Source: Oreocharis arfaki
Taxonomy: Eukaryota > Chordata > Aves > Passeriformes > Paramythiidae
Direction of reading: 5' to 3'
Assembly: GCA_013398015.1 (NCBI GenBank)
Contig: VZRR01002165.1
Span: 186,001-250,000, forward strand
DNA length: 64,000 bases
Shown here: positions 11,469 to 25,988 of the stretch, in pieces
How positions within the stretch are numbered: position 1 is the first letter of the stretch
Layout: every line of letters begins with the position of its first letter
Translations under genes and position numbers: made by a program
Notes under the pieces: generated by a model
The model's database searches: none
What the model saw: the letters and a program-made list of their open reading frames with translations, nothing else
Told to the model about the DNA's origin: nothing

Positions 11469-14400
11469 AAAGTCAGAAGCAGAAAAATTCTTGATGGCTA
11501 CAATTGGTATCCTGTTACCCTCACATTGATTCTTTAGCTTTTGCCTTCTTACAGAGCTGTTACACCATACAAGTAACAGTAGATTTACTGGTGACAACAG
11601 TAAACTGTGTTCAAGTTACAGCACAGCATTTTTCTGATTAAGAGTTTCCCATTCAAGCAACACCAAGGATTTCATAGAGCTTCTGAACCACACTGCAGTT
11701 GTGGCATTGCCTCTGTTCAGGACACTGGGGTGAGCTGGGAGGAGCTGAGGGTGTAAAAGTTTATGCTGAGGGTTAAATACTGGGTAATTTCTATGGCTAC
11801 TTAAATGCAAGGTGCTATTGAGCTCTCATTCCCATGAAATCATAACACAGCCTCAGCATCTGAGCCTGTCTCAGGCACAGCTTCCAACCTCCAGCTGTCT
11901 TATTCTCTAGTACTTCTAATATTTCCATACCTGAGTATGATTTTGCTTCAAGCACATACATTATTCCTATTAAAAAGGTGCCATATAAACTGATTTCACT
12001 ACTGCTGCTGCTAAAAAGTATGAGTTGTAATTTCTTCCTTAAGGAGAACTTAATGCACAAGAAAAATACAGCTCCCCTGAATGTGGCTTGAAAATTTATA
12101 AGGACTGACAAGCTTTCGTTCAAGTATCTTATATTAACAACAATGTGATCTGTTGCCCAGTGTGATTAGCACATACCAGATCTATAGCCCTGACAGGACT
12201 GCTTTGGTCATTTCTTAGAGCACATAAACCATCACTAACATGTGACTTAACATTCTTTACCTGAGTCCACTTCCGTGAAGTCAAACCTAACAGTCACCCT
12301 GCATAAAATGCATCTAGCCACCCAGATAGAGGGGCTTTAGTCTCCTATGGCGGTGCATTGGCAGTCTAGAGGATGAGGAAAATTAAAAAAAAACATATTG
12401 ATCCATGTCTGTTCTTGCATTTCCACAACTCAGGGCATGTGTGTTGTGGGAGTGTTGTATTTCTTGGCATATATGAATATTTAAACCGGAATAATTGCCT
12501 TTGTATGCAGAGGATTTAGTACCTGGAATTCAAATGAGAAAGCAAAATCCATTCCCATTCCATTTATTAGGTGATGAAATTGTACTGAATTATGTCAATT
12601 CATCTTCTCTCTCTTCATTTCAAATAACATGTTCTGTTTTAAAAGGGCAAAAATGTGTCAAACAGCCAGAACTGGTACCCACTGCTGAGCAAATGGAGAG
12701 CAACAAAGTGAGTGGGCTTGAGATGCTGGGTAACTGTCTGGAGCAGAAATTTCAGAATTTGCCCTTCTTAACAAACATCTGAAAAGGATTTTGACAACAC
12801 TTGTACTGAAAAATGTTTCTTTTTGTGCAAATATAAACTTTCTGAAGAAAAGATATATGTGGGAATAGGAACATGTAAATTTCCCAGATATACATGGAAA
12901 AAACCCAGACTTTTCTTTTTTTACACACTCAAAAAGTGTGCATTCCTAGCAATTGTCTCACAAAGAATGAATCTGAAGTGCAGAAACAATACCATCTGGT
13001 TACAAAGCATAGAGGATTAACATTTATTGGCAATCAGCTGGGAGGATAGAATGCATTCTCACTTTCTCAGTTCACAAAGGTGAGAAATATATCTGCAGAA
13101 AATCAAAGCCTGTATTGATGATGTCCAGAAAAATAAATAATTTTATTAGAGGAAATAGCTCTAAGTAGCCATGTGATTTTCAGCAACCTACAAAAGAAGC
13201 ATTACATTTTTTTTAACTATATTATTCAGCTTCTCTCCCTACCCTTTCATCAGAAATCTCCCCTCAATCCATAAGAATCTTCTGCTCACTGGCTGCACTT
13301 TTAAATGACCAGCAATCAAGACAGTTAAGCTACATTACAAATCTAGCCTTCTGGTTATGGATTTTTAATTACTCTCAATTACTCCTTCTCTTTTTTGATC
13401 CCTTATTACTTGTTTTTGCCATACATGATCCCAATCCAACAGCCATTCAACTCAGCAGGAGTCATTCCATTAATGAAGTTTTGATCTGTAACAGCTTCTT
13501 TCATTTGAGCTACAGACCATCAGGATCAAATCACAGCTGAATGATGTGGTGAAGCAAATTGACTCATGAGGAGTATAAAGTCTGGCTTCCAGAAAACTCC
13601 TGTCCTATTACCACCCCCATCCCACCTCCCTTGATAATTCCCATTTCCCCACAGCTCTATCACAGTGGTTCTGCCCTGCACATTACCAGTCCCCCTGCTA
13701 TTATTCTCCTGTCCCACAGCAGTTCCCTCTGGTCCCCAGGCCCTTTCCCTGGCACATTCTACATCCGAGCAGCCATCCTGTCATGCTGATTGCTCTGCCC
13801 TGCGCTGTGCAGGCGAGGAGTTGGCTGAAATGCTGTTGGTTACATGGCTGCTATAAAATCAGCTGAGAGCAAGTGAGTACTCCCTGTTTATCTCTCGCTA
13901 AAGGCTCTTTCCCATGTACCCAGCTGTCAATTTTAACAGAATATGAAGAAACTTAACACCTTCCAGATCTCTCTGAGCTATCAAATTAGTGGATATTTGC
14001 AAATTTGTTTGGAGTTTGCTAAAAATATATCAAAAGCTGCTAGGAAGTAAGTGACTCACAGAGAGATGGACAATGTCATCACGAGTTGTTTCCTTAAAAA
14101 GCCAGACTAAATGTTCCCAGAAGAAGGTTACAGTCTTATAAAATCACAGACCAGGTATGAATGATAGTGCACTGGCAGCCAAATAATCCATTTTCAAGAA
14201 TGGGGTCATAAAAGAAGAGTTCGTTTGCTCAAGAGAAGTAATTCTCATGTACATTTGCAGTAGAGTGAGTAAAGCTCTCAAGGTTACTGAATCTGCAGTG
14301 AGGGAAGACTTCTTTCCAGCTCCCAGGCTGCAGGTCATTGCAATCCCAAACAAGTGATCACAGTTAAACAGCTTATCCTGTTTATTCTGGAGTTTAGCTT

Positions 14401-17400
14401 GAAACAGAACAGAAAATCTCAACTACCCTTGAATTTTTTCCCTGGAAACTGAACCGAACATTACTATGTAGGCTTATGTCTTTGCAAGGCTGAACTGCAC
14501 TCTGAAATTTGAAATCCTCAGCTTTAGGGGGTGTCATTTTCATTTTATTTTATCCACAAAGTTTACTTCCCCCTTCTGCTTTTGTATCAGGAGAAGAAAG
14601 TAAGATTTGCTCACCAAGAGAGCTCATGCAGAATGTCAAACCATCGTCCTCTAGCTGCACATTCAACTGATGTTTACATCTGCAAGTTCCACTGGAGAAA
14701 TAAACACACTGAGCACAACACTGCCATTAGTTAAAGTACCAAGCTGCCTCTTCACAAGACAGGCCGTGCATAGCTAAGCATCAAAATATGTTCCCGGTAC
14801 TGTTATTATTATGATATGACCAAAGAGTCTTCACACTTTAATGATGTTATCTTCTAGAGGGATGATAATAATTTAACCTGCTTCAGTGGAGACAATAAAA
14901 ATTCTTGTACTTTTACACATCTCCCTGCTGTCAATACTGGATTTTTTCCCACATTTTTTTTCTTTATGTGGAATGAAGACCCATCTACTGAACACAAATA
15001 GCAACTAACAAGCTGAGATAACCCCATCGAAAAATGATTATTATAAGATCCTTGACTTTTTCCTCTCCGTCCTTCAAACAAAAACTCTTAAAAGTTAACA
15101 AACTGAGTTTTCTTTTTGACAGAAACACCAAACAACACTTGAAACGCTGCCCACATCTGTGAAACTATATCTAATCAAATTCACGCCTGCATTGGTTGCC
15201 TGGGTAACAATCAGACAGTTGCTCCCACAAACAAACTGCGAACAGCAGAAGGAAATGTGTTTTAACTGGAAGCATCTACTTCTCTGAGCTTGAGCCTTGT
15301 TAGTTTAAGAAATAATCATTTAGAACATGATCTTATTCACGAGGCAGCGGATGAATGGAGGAGGGATATTATAGACTGACTGGCTCACTCATGAGGATAA
15401 GGAAGACATAGGAAAGGTTGTGAGCAAATGAATATAAAAGCTCAGCTCCATTTTCAGTATTCTCTCCCTTTCTTCTCCCTAAGAAGCACAGCACGGCATT
15501 TGGATGTAACTATACGTCCCCACATAAAAGGGTGATTCATTACCTCTTTTTCAGCACATAGCTAAAGTTATTGTCTACATTTTCCCCTCACAGCACAGGC
15601 CCCCAATTGATCGGCTTCGTGTTAGGCTCCTCCTCATGACACACAGAAGAGATGGCTCTTAGGGACGTATAGAGATGTGATAGGCGCTGCAAAGGCCGTC
15701 GTTTCCACAGCAACAGGGATCATGCAGGAGCTCTGAGCCAAACTTCATCTCCACCCCATTCCTCCCCCCTTAATCTGACCACACAGGTTTCCTTCTTCAC
15801 GCTCACCACAGGCGCTTCCGGGGGAATCCAGCCACATTTGGACGGGTGAATGTCCCTCACACACTGAAATGTAGGAGTTGTACAGACAAGTATTGGCTTA
15901 GAGGCTCGCATGACTTTCAAACAAGTCAAGTTTGTTAACCTCAAGCATTCAAAAATTATGTTTTAATAAGTAAAATTTACTTATATAAAACCTTGAGATT
16001 TGACTAATGAATATTTTTACATGAGGTTTAATTTGACTTCTGGATTATAGGACCTAAGCCCCTTTTCAGGTTGGCATGAAAGTTAGACAGGTATTTTTTG
16101 CTGATGCTGCTTTAAATTAATAAAATGTCAGCTGCTTACAAAATAAGTCAGATCCAGGATGAAAAGGATCTAAACAAAAAATCATTATGATAGCAGCATG
16201 CTATAAATTGGGCTTATTGCAGCTGTCCAGTAATACTGCTTTAAAAAAGTGAAGAAAATAGAAGTGTCAAAGGGCTGCTCCTTATTGAAACCTGAATCAA
16301 TTACCTGCTGAAAGTAAGTACTGCAGAGGAACATACTTGTGCTGCAGACTTCCCACACTGCTAAGTACAGGCTAAAGCCCCTAAATAGTGCCTTACATCA
16401 TGGGTTTCAAGTTGGTGGGTGTAACTGCAAAACTGAAATCATCACTAAAAAACAAATATAAAGATGCCAAGCTGACTTCCTGGACACAGAAGCAGAACTG
16501 ACAGAAACAAAAGCGATATGGGAAAGGTTCATCAGCAGGATGGTTACTTGCTTTGCCAGCAAATAAGCCTGTTGCAGCAGCAAGGATCAAATGCTGGCTG
16601 CTCCTCATGGTCGGTTTCACCATCATATTCATAGCTCTGTTTATTTTGGGGAGTTTGCTTGGCCCTTAAGCAGCAGTGGCCACCCATCACATAATGCTGG
16701 ACTGGCTACATGGCACAGATTAACAGAAACCAGCTGTGAAGCAAATGCCGCCTTCATCTTTACACTCATCACGTTTGTATGGCAGAGAGATTTTGTACAA
16801 GGAGGCCTCACCTCTGTGCGTGGGTTCGCAGGCACCTGCACACATGTGACTTCTCACCTCTTCTAGTGCAATCAGCTGGCATGGAGCTTCCAAATTCCCT
16901 TGGATCTCAGTGTAATTCCAAATCAAAGAGAGCTGCTGACCATGGGGTGCTTAAAGTTGACCAAACAGGGGGGCTTTCTAAGAGGTTGGTAAAGGAAAGC
17001 TTCTTGCTCCCTCAAGCTTTGAAACAAGTCCGTGGCCGGGCTCTGGAGGAAAAGGGGAATTTCTGTTTCCTGATGCCTTCATTTAAAATATATTTTTAAG
17101 GTAATGTCAGGCTTTTAATCAAGAGAAATTGTCCAACGACGCCTCATCTTCTTCGTCCTTCTCAGACCACAGTCTCCTTATGTGTACATTAAGCAGATTG
17201 CAAAAGAGTGTGCCCAGGACTGGACCAAGAGCTAGGATCATCTCCTGCAGATACTGCCAGCACTGGCCCTCCAGCCACTGCAGTTACAGCATTGAACAAA
17301 TGTCCCGAAGCAGCTGACTTTGGTGGCTGTTGCTGATGTGTTTCCATACTGAATCAGATACAGAGGAAAACGTGCTAGACAGTCGTGAACATGAGCAAGG

Positions 17401-20400
17401 AAATAACGAGTGTGCCATAAAAGCAAGAACGACCCTCGAGTCCCCAATATCAGAGCATCCACCACATCTGCCTCTGCTGACCTCACCCGGAGGGATTTGC
17501 TACGTAAGATGAAGAATCTGTCATAGGTACTTACAGAAATCAGGAACATACTGAAGTATCAGCATTTTTAAGGACTGCTTTTTGTTGTTTGTTTTTTATT
17601 CCATCTCTGGAAAAATTGCAGGCAATCTTCAATTTCATAGAAATTTTCCCTACAGGCTTTTACATACATATCAACCTGAAACAGATTATCTGTTTTTCAG
17701 CACTGAAAAATGAGATTTTTCCCAGTGGTTTAGCAACAAACACTTAGAAATTACTTTAAGCTTATTGCAAAGCAAAAAACTTTAATGTTTAGTGTAGTCT
17801 GAAGAACATTTTCTTCATGAGAAATATATTTTTTATTTCTTCCCTGCCCCCACAGTATGGTTTTCCAGCTCTAGGAAAAAGCCAACAGGTCATGACGATA
17901 CCAATGGCTCTTTGGGAAAGCATCAGGAAAATGGAAGTTGCTTTGTGGGACTTTTTTAATGAAAGACCTGGGGATTTTTGTTTGTACATCCTCAGTTATT
18001 GCTGAGACATTTTATAGTCTTAGCTGGGCAGAATTTTGAAGCCTATCTTGAAACTGAATAGTAAAAATGAATTAATGAACGAATAAGACATTAACCTAAG
18101 AAGTAAAAACTGAGATGGAGTATGTGTACTCTGAAGCAGTACAGAAAGAAACAGATGCCAGTAGAGTTCTAGAACGCCTCATTGTGCCTGAGAAGAAAAA
18201 ATTCTCAACAAATTAGTGCTAAATGAAAGATACATTTAGGAGACTGCCTTATGCAGGGAATTGTGTTTAAATATAACATGAATAAGGAGATACAATACAA
18301 ATAAAAGATAAAAGGAATGATATGTACATATCAAGTTTTGCTTTAAAAATCACATTTTTGTGGGACAGTTTACTATTTGCTCTTACAATAAAGAACCCTG
18401 AGACATTTAGTACCAATATCACAACTTGTTAAAACCAATTGACTCTTTACCTGACATGATATTCTTTATGAAGACAAGCTTCTGTCAGTAATTTGTTGCC
18501 CTCCTCACACTTCACTTTAAATATGAAATTGGGCCATCAAAGTCTACCATGGCCATCAAAGCCACAAACTCACAGCCATCCACCTCTACTATAGTCACAA
18601 CAACTGAAAATAGAACTTACTACAGAACACTATTTCACAAAGGTGGAAGAACATTACTTTTACTTTTCATCTGCTGCACATATGTCCCAGGGAGAATTCA
18701 TAGTCTGTGCTTCCCATTTCGGGAAAAAAATGCACTTTACTTTGTAAACACTGGTCATATGCATCACTTAGGTATCCGTGGTTACATAGATGTAAAGAGC
18801 TCTTGAATTACATCCTACTTGTTTTCCAGCTTCTGTGCCTGTGAGGGTTGCTGCAGCAGCAAAAACCGTGGGTCTGAACCAGAGTCTACCACGGCTGACA
18901 AGGAGATGACATTAAATACAAATCTGAATATCTGAATAAATTAGGCAGCTGGTACAACCCCAGTCGGTCTTAATTTATATGCAGAGTAAGCAAGAAAAGA
19001 GGAGAGAAGAAGGCATTAGAGAGTACAAAGTATTTTCCAAGCCCACATCATCGTTCCACGGTATCAAGAGGAAAAGCCTGTTACTTGTTCTTCCAGCACA
19101 TTGCACTTCCATGTACACCAGAGACACTGCAGAGTCTGCATCCACTGTAAAGGTCATCTTGGGGCTACTCAGGTCAGCGGAGCTCTGCTGACCCCAGCAG
19201 ATGCAGGAGAGGCTACCAGAGGGTCTCCATGCCAAGCCCACAGCGAAGCAGGGCTAGGAACATCCTCAGCTTCTTTGCCAGGGGGCATTCCCCAGTACAC
19301 ATCCAGTGAATTTCAGGAAGATGTCCACTGCTGCCCTTTAAGTGGTTACAAAGAAAGAAGGAGGGTGAGACTGGCTTCCCACAGATACCCCTTTGCTGCT
19401 CACTGGGTTAAATAAGGGAACTTCACCATTCACATACTGGAGTTAATTACCCAAGAGAATAAAGTGCTGTTCAAGAAGCTGAAATTCACTGTTTTTACAT
19501 AGGTTAATACATGCAGTGGCTCATTCCAAGCTATGTTGTTCTAAAAATGAAGGTGATCTGTGTTCTGCCACCACATTTCGAAAATTGCTGTTTAGTCTTG
19601 GATCAGAGAAGAGAGTAACGACACCTTGCTATAAAAATAAAATGATAGATTCAGGTCTGCATTTTACAGTCCCACAACACTATCTTTGATATTTCTTAGG
19701 CAAACTTTCTGTTTGAGGTTTGGAGATGGTTTTATCGTTTTTTTCTCTCCTAGAAAAGGTTTGTTGCTCATATTCAACCTCTGAAATCTCTTGCGCACTC
19801 CCTGTCATACTATTTTTCAAAACCAGCATTTGATCTTGTGAAATAAATAATATGAATAATTCATGAGAAAGACATCTTAAAGCCCAAATTCCTCCCTTTC
19901 TTTCTTCCTCCTACTTTTTCATTTGGCATTAAAGCTATTATAAACAGGCACATTTTGGTAACAAGCTAGACTGCCTGTGGATAGCCCAGTATCATCAGTT
20001 GGAGGAGCAAAACCACGCACAGAAAAAACCCTTAAATATAACACTGGAACAATAAATACCGCCAAGACATTATTGAGTCAGCATACTCTTGAATTATGTT
20101 AAAGCTTTTAATTCCATGCTCTCTCAGTCTTTTTCCTTAAGACTGTATTACATTAAGTCGTATACCTTTCTGAGACCTTATACTCCAGCATTCAAACACG
20201 ACTGCCAACACTAGCAACATCTTCAGGTTTGTGAATAAAAAACAATTTACTTTAAAAATGCATCTCCACAAATCCGTGTTTTTAAGTTAACAATTTGTTT
20301 CATTACTATGTTGTATAAGCCATTATTTAATATTTTTTAAAAGCACGTGACATATTGCAAAACCTTAAACTTACCATATTGTTTCATGAGTGACAGACAG

Positions 20401-23400
20401 TGGTCAAAATTTGATTCCAAATTCTAACATACTAACATCAGTTTTCAGAGAATCAAGCATGGCTGGCTGCTCATTAATAAAAGGGAATGGTTTTCAGGAT
20501 CCATCAACAGTTTGTGTCTCCACTGGCTCATCAGAAATGCCATCAGAAGAGGAGCACATTTCTGTTTCCATTACCCTACAGCACAGACTGGGTGATGTGG
20601 CAGGAAAAGAGCCCTGCTCACGGCACAGAACCCAGGCACAGCTGTTTCTTGGTGACAAATGGGGGAAGACTGATGTTCCTTGGTTCTGTTCCTGGTAGGT
20701 ATCTGAGATGGCACCAGGGATGACCAGTTGGGGTGACACTCCTTGCAGAGAGGCGCTCCCCTGGATGAGAAGGGGTAAGGATGGCAAGAACAATCTCCAA
20801 ATCTACAGGTTCCCAGGGAACTCAGAAACATCTTCTGGCCTGGAACCATTTGACTCTGCCCCTTGCTTGCTTTGGAGTCCACCTTTCATCAGGATTGCTG
20901 CTCTTACAGCTCTCCTGAAGTCATGGAAGAACATCAGGGTAAATTAGCCCATCTGTTTTCACCTGGCAGGGATTCAGCAAGACACAGTTTAGCAAAGTGC
21001 TTAAATAAATGCTTAACCTTAAGCTTGCTATTAAGGACCTCAGAAAATGCTTTCCAGGATTAAGAACAAGAACTACTGGAAAATGAAGGAGGTGTTCATT
21101 GTCTGTGGCATTGTCAGAGGCCTCACAACAGAGAGCAGGACTGCTTTTAGAGTTTGCCAAGATCTGTGTGTGTGGGATGAGACACAGTCAGTAGAGATGG
21201 TGGCCATGTGTGACCACAGAACAAGACACAGACTGGAATGGAGCTTTCACATGCCATTTTCACAACAAAAAAACCAGGGAGAGAATTGCACAGCACTGCT
21301 TTTCGACAGTGTTGAAGCTCTACTGCCTTGTGTCTTGGGCTGCCTCACCCTCCAGGTGGCACAAGTCCCAGGGAGGCACAGAGGCGAAGACCCAAATTCC
21401 CAAGGATGCAGGGACAGCTGCGCTGCCCATGGGTGCAGGGGGCTCAAGCATAGGGACAGTGCCCTGTGCTAATACCTCAGCCTCTCACTCTGCTCTCTGC
21501 TCCCTCAGCCATGAGAGGTAGAAGCAAACAGCTCAAATTTAGTGTGATGATGGGGGTAGTGAAGATCCAGGTGGCAGCTTCTCTACAGGTTCATAATAAT
21601 GCTCCTTTTGCAATACAAATACTGCCTGCAGGTGTTTACTCCTGCCTTTTTACAAACTAAAATGAGACAACACATTTGCACATGACTAATCTCTTCATAA
21701 TGCATTTTACCTCCTGCAAACTGCTTATAAATATAATTATTTTTCGAAAGACTGAGAAATCTGCCAGATCTTTATATACAGGTCCTTGTGGATGACACAA
21801 TTCATCACCTTTCCAGTAAAGAACCATAGAAAATGAAATATTTAATGGGTGATAAATGAAATATTAATGGCCAATGCATCACAGACATCTCCAAATGTTT
21901 ACATGAGTATATAAGTTGGAATACCTCTTTTTGTAGCAGCTCAGTCTGTTCCCACCTATCTTCCTTGCTAACTGCTTCACTGGCCTCTAAGCAATACCAG
22001 GGCCCCAAAGCCACCTTTAAGCAGAAATTCCAGCTCCAGAACTTTAAACCCAAGTTGTTTCAGTTCCTCCATCAGCATCCCTCAAACATCCTCCTACCTT
22101 ACCAAGGGCTTCTTGGCTTGCCTGTGTCTGTCTCCATTACCCACAATGAGTTTTTACTGTGGCTGGAGGTCGTGGTGGCACAAACAGAAATCATTTGCCC
22201 CTGCTTTCATTCACACCAGAACAAACCCAGCATTTTCCTGTGCAGAGGCATCTGCAGAGGTTCTGTGGGAAGTTTTGAGCTGGCAAAGAAGGGAAGGCTG
22301 AGGAGGCTGCTCAGGCAGCTGGAAAGTGCTGTGTAAAGAGCAGAGCATCCTGCTGGGGTAATTAGAGAGCTCCTACCGGATTTATTCCAAGATCAAGGCC
22401 CTAAACTTATTTACTTATTTAACTCCGGCATCTTTGAAAAGCTGCACTTGTAAGACCAGACTGCAGGAGGAGGAGTACTTGGGCTGCTTGAGAGGGGTGT
22501 TTCGAAAAAGTCAAAAGTTTCCTCCCCGAAATTAGTTTGCTGACAAAGAGCATTAGGTCGTCTGGGACACATGCTGTCTCTTATGGAAATCAGTGGGGTT
22601 TTAAATCCTGCAACTTTTTCTCAACACCTGAAAAAGATCCCCATTGTGGCAGTTCACACAAACTCTTCTACTGACTTCTCTTGAGCAAGATAAACTCTAA
22701 AAAGAATGTAAAGTTTCCCTTTTTAGTCCCCTTCAAAACAGCTCAGGCACGTATGATGGAAGTAGCTGAGAGGTAATTGCTGCACAGTGGCCCAATTACT
22801 CACATACTTCAAAACAACCCAAAACTCCCACCTGCTGTGAGGGAAAGGCTTAAAAGGTGTGGGTTACGAAACAGGTAGAAGCATCATTTCAGACCTATGT
22901 AAGTGTCAGTTTAAATTTGTTTTTCTTAATTCCTGCTACAAATTATCACTAACCTAAATGTGGCTGTTACCTATGACTGGTGTTCCTTGTGTGTGGTTGG
23001 TTGGTTGTTTTTCTTTTTAACCTGAAGGTCCTGTTTCAGATGAATAAAAGCCTCCAAACTCCATAGGAAACTGAATTTTGGAAGATTTGTTTAGTGCAAC
23101 TAATACCATAAAGCCTTGCCCCGAGGTTCATTGGGTCTTTAGAGACCTGCTGTGGTATTAATACGCCTTAACATGGTCTGTAAAGGTTACAGACATGGAG
23201 TGATGTCCTTTACAGAAAGGATTTTGATGTCTTCCTTGGATTTTTTCTTTTTTAACAAAAAAACCCCCTCTCATTATGAAGATCAACTATAAACTATTCC
23301 ACATAGTTTGGGTTGAGTTGGAGTCTCCTTGTGATAAGTCCAAGTAACAGAAACCCTTCTTCACCCTTAATTACAGTAGCAGTATTGGGTGGTGCTGCAT

Positions 23401-25955
23401 TAAACTGACCTTTGGCTTTATTTAGCTGAGCTAAACAAATCAAAAACAAAATAAAAATCACAATTTCCCAGCAACAAACACAAGCATATCTTATCACTCT
23501 CAGTATGAAGTTGTTACTACAGTGCCATCTTCAGTGCATTACATAAAGTGGAGTTTTCCTGTAGAGGATTTTTTCTTTGCTCCTTATGGGTTGGAAATGG
23601 ATTAATAGAACTTCAACTGCAGAGAGGAATGAGTATAAAAAAAAAGGTGAAAGCCTTCTGTCTTTGTTAAAAAGAAACAGTGTTGTTATTAAGAAAAGAA
23701 ACTATGATACCAGAAGCATATGTATTAGGCAAAGCAATCTGAATCTGGCCACCACAATAGGTTCTGAGGTAAAACATGGTTGTCCTAATTTACTGCCAGC
23801 AACACTCAGCAATACCACATGGAAATGCAATTTTCATGTGAACATGAATTACGTGTAGCACACTACCAAACCATTAGCAGTGTTAACACAGGTTTGACTG
23901 TATACTATTTACAGACAGGGAAAAACATGTATCTCCAGATCTGGCAGAGAACCTGGGCTAGCTGTACTGTGGAGGAAATCTCAATTGGTCAAACAAGTCC
24001 TTCCTACCTGGCCCTAGGGTTTAGACTGGACCCAGAAGCGAAGATTACTTCTCCTGCAAAAGGGACCAGCCCACGTATTGAACAGCAGGCAGCCAAGGAG
24101 AGCCTTACATTCTTGGTTACAGAGCTCCTGTGCTACTTGGCTTCCCTGCAATGTCAAAACAAGGATGTTACTGAGCCCTGCTACAGCCTTGTTCCTTGGT
24201 GCAAGCTGAGGATGTTGTGCATGCTGTGGGCCATGGCATGAGTGTGCTCCAGAGGGAAAAGGAGAAGGCATTTTAGTAAAGGCCCCTGCCATGTTTCTGT
24301 TGTCTCTGAGCATATCTAGTTCATGATAGTTCTAGTTCTGGTTCGTAGCAAATGTCTGCAGAGGGGTGTGAATTCATGTTGTTGCTTCAGCCCCATGGGG
24401 CACTGAGACACATTTAGGCAAACTGACCTCGTCCATGAATAATGTCAAAGGGAATACTTGTGTGGAGAAAGGAAGCTGGAGCTGATGCCAACTTCACATC
24501 TCAGTCCCACAACTTGCCAGCATAGCAAAAATGGCCAAAGGTAGCAATGCTCCTGGAAAATATGAGTGATTCTCTTATTATAAGGCAGATGTTCTTCTGG
24601 GAGGGAATGTATTTGCTCGTCATTTTTAGGCGTATGTATTTTCTTGCAGATGGCTCAGAGTTGTATTGCTCTGTACAGAGTAAACAGGTCTATTTAACAG
24701 CTGAAGAAGAAATGTCTACAAAGAGGAAAACACAGCTTATCCACTTTCAGTGGCATTTCTCAATCTGAACAATAGAGCACTATGCACAGTACAATGGTAC
24801 TCTCCTTTTGAAACGGATTGTATGCTGATAATACTCATCATTTGCATGCTGCTTTCATTTTGAAAGCACATTACAAATGTATAGGAATCCTTACCAACAC
24901 ACTTTACAATTTATAATCCTTACTAGCTTTGCTGTCATAAGTGGTATAAATTACTTGACAAAGCTACACAGAGAGAATGTGTCACATTCTTGTTTTGTTG
25001 ACCAATAAAGCAAAATCATAAAACCATGCCCACAGCATAGCTCCAACAGCTGAATTGAAACTCCAGATTCTAGGGAAAGCTACTTAAAACCTCTTATAGC
25101 ATCCGTAGCTTATATTCTTGAGAAACAATTACAAAACAGGGGCCTTGTTTGTTGCGTCAAACCGAAGTTTCCCAAATTATTCCTGAATATTTCACTTGTA
25201 CTTTCTGAATATTTCACTTCATTAAGGCAAAAGTCATTTTTATTGAACAAAAAGAAATCTTAAATCTAGGCTATTCATGATGTTGCCGCTCTTTATTTTC
25301 ATCTTAAAAAAATACGAGAATTAAAAGGAAAGCATTTTTCTAGATATTTGGACCCAATTTCCTGATCACATCTGTAAAACCACTGGTTTATTGAACTGCT
25401 TGTAGAAGTAAAGATCTTCCTAAGTATAAAACAGTGCAATAACATGGCAATATTTAAGAAGGGAACTATATGAACCTCAATTATTTCAAGTGTTAACCCC
25501 ATCCAAAGATGCCACTTTTATGGCATTTGTACTCTTGTACAACCAACTTCATCAAACTGCAGGCACAACTCAACAGGAGCTTGAGGTCTGGTCCTGAAGA
25601 ATTCCTGCTGATGTAACTTCCATTAAAGCAAATGGAGAAGGAACATTCAAAACTTTCCATTTCACTTCTACCACACAAAAGGCAGAAAGACATTGAGGAT
25701 GAATCTTTGCAATGAAATTGCGCCCTGAGCTGCACATGTAAGTCCCTTGGCACCCCAGGGGCATATTCTAACCCAAGAATTGAAGTTGAAAAGTTGCATG
25801 CTAAAAATATAAACCCAACTGCTTTCTTCCTCTCTGTCTTACTAAAATACTTTCATAGTACAGATATTAACCAACAATGTGACCATTCTTTAAAATACTT
25901 GTATTCTTCTTTTCCAGCCTGGAAAAATTCAAATTCAGCCCATTTTGCTTTTCAG
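11469..25955. other. Gene desert, nothing coding recognised
   Basis: About 14.5 kb of non-coding sequence. Open frames are short and lack domains, including a 123-codon frame at 21965-22336 on the plus strand and overlapping short frames on both strands at 20.4-21.5 kb, where composition is less AT-rich. Small repeats: a direct repeat GGCCATCAAAG at 18532-18542 and 18551-18561, and a 15-bp direct repeat CTGAATATTTCACTT at 25183-25197 and 25205-25219. A pyrimidine-rich patch lies at 13600-13760. No CR1, LTR or RNA gene was recognised. Confidence 0.6.
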
Positions 25956-25988
25956 AAAAAAAAAAAAAAAAGAAAAAGGAAAAAAAAT
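25956..25988. repeat. A-rich tract
   Basis: A16 followed by GAAAAAGG and A7. No retroposed body is recognised beside it. Confidence 0.9.

Noticed and set aside
11172..11597. Lys/Asn/Gln/Thr-rich open frame on the minus strand (and Phe-rich frame on the plus strand)
   Set aside because: It is a translation of the T/TTG tandem repeat and the nearby T18 run, with no unique protein sequence.
13526..13856. Pyrimidine-rich segment with Gly/Asn-rich minus-strand frame and Pro/Ser-rich plus-strand frames
   Set aside because: Compositional bias explains the frames; the apparent peptide repeats are short and irregular.
21965..22336. 123-codon plus-strand open frame
   Set aside because: No recognisable domain or family similarity, and no supporting exon or promoter signal.
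25956..25988. A-rich run as a retroposed gene (processed pseudogene) tail
   Set aside because: No gene-like body precedes it and no flanking target-site duplication was found.
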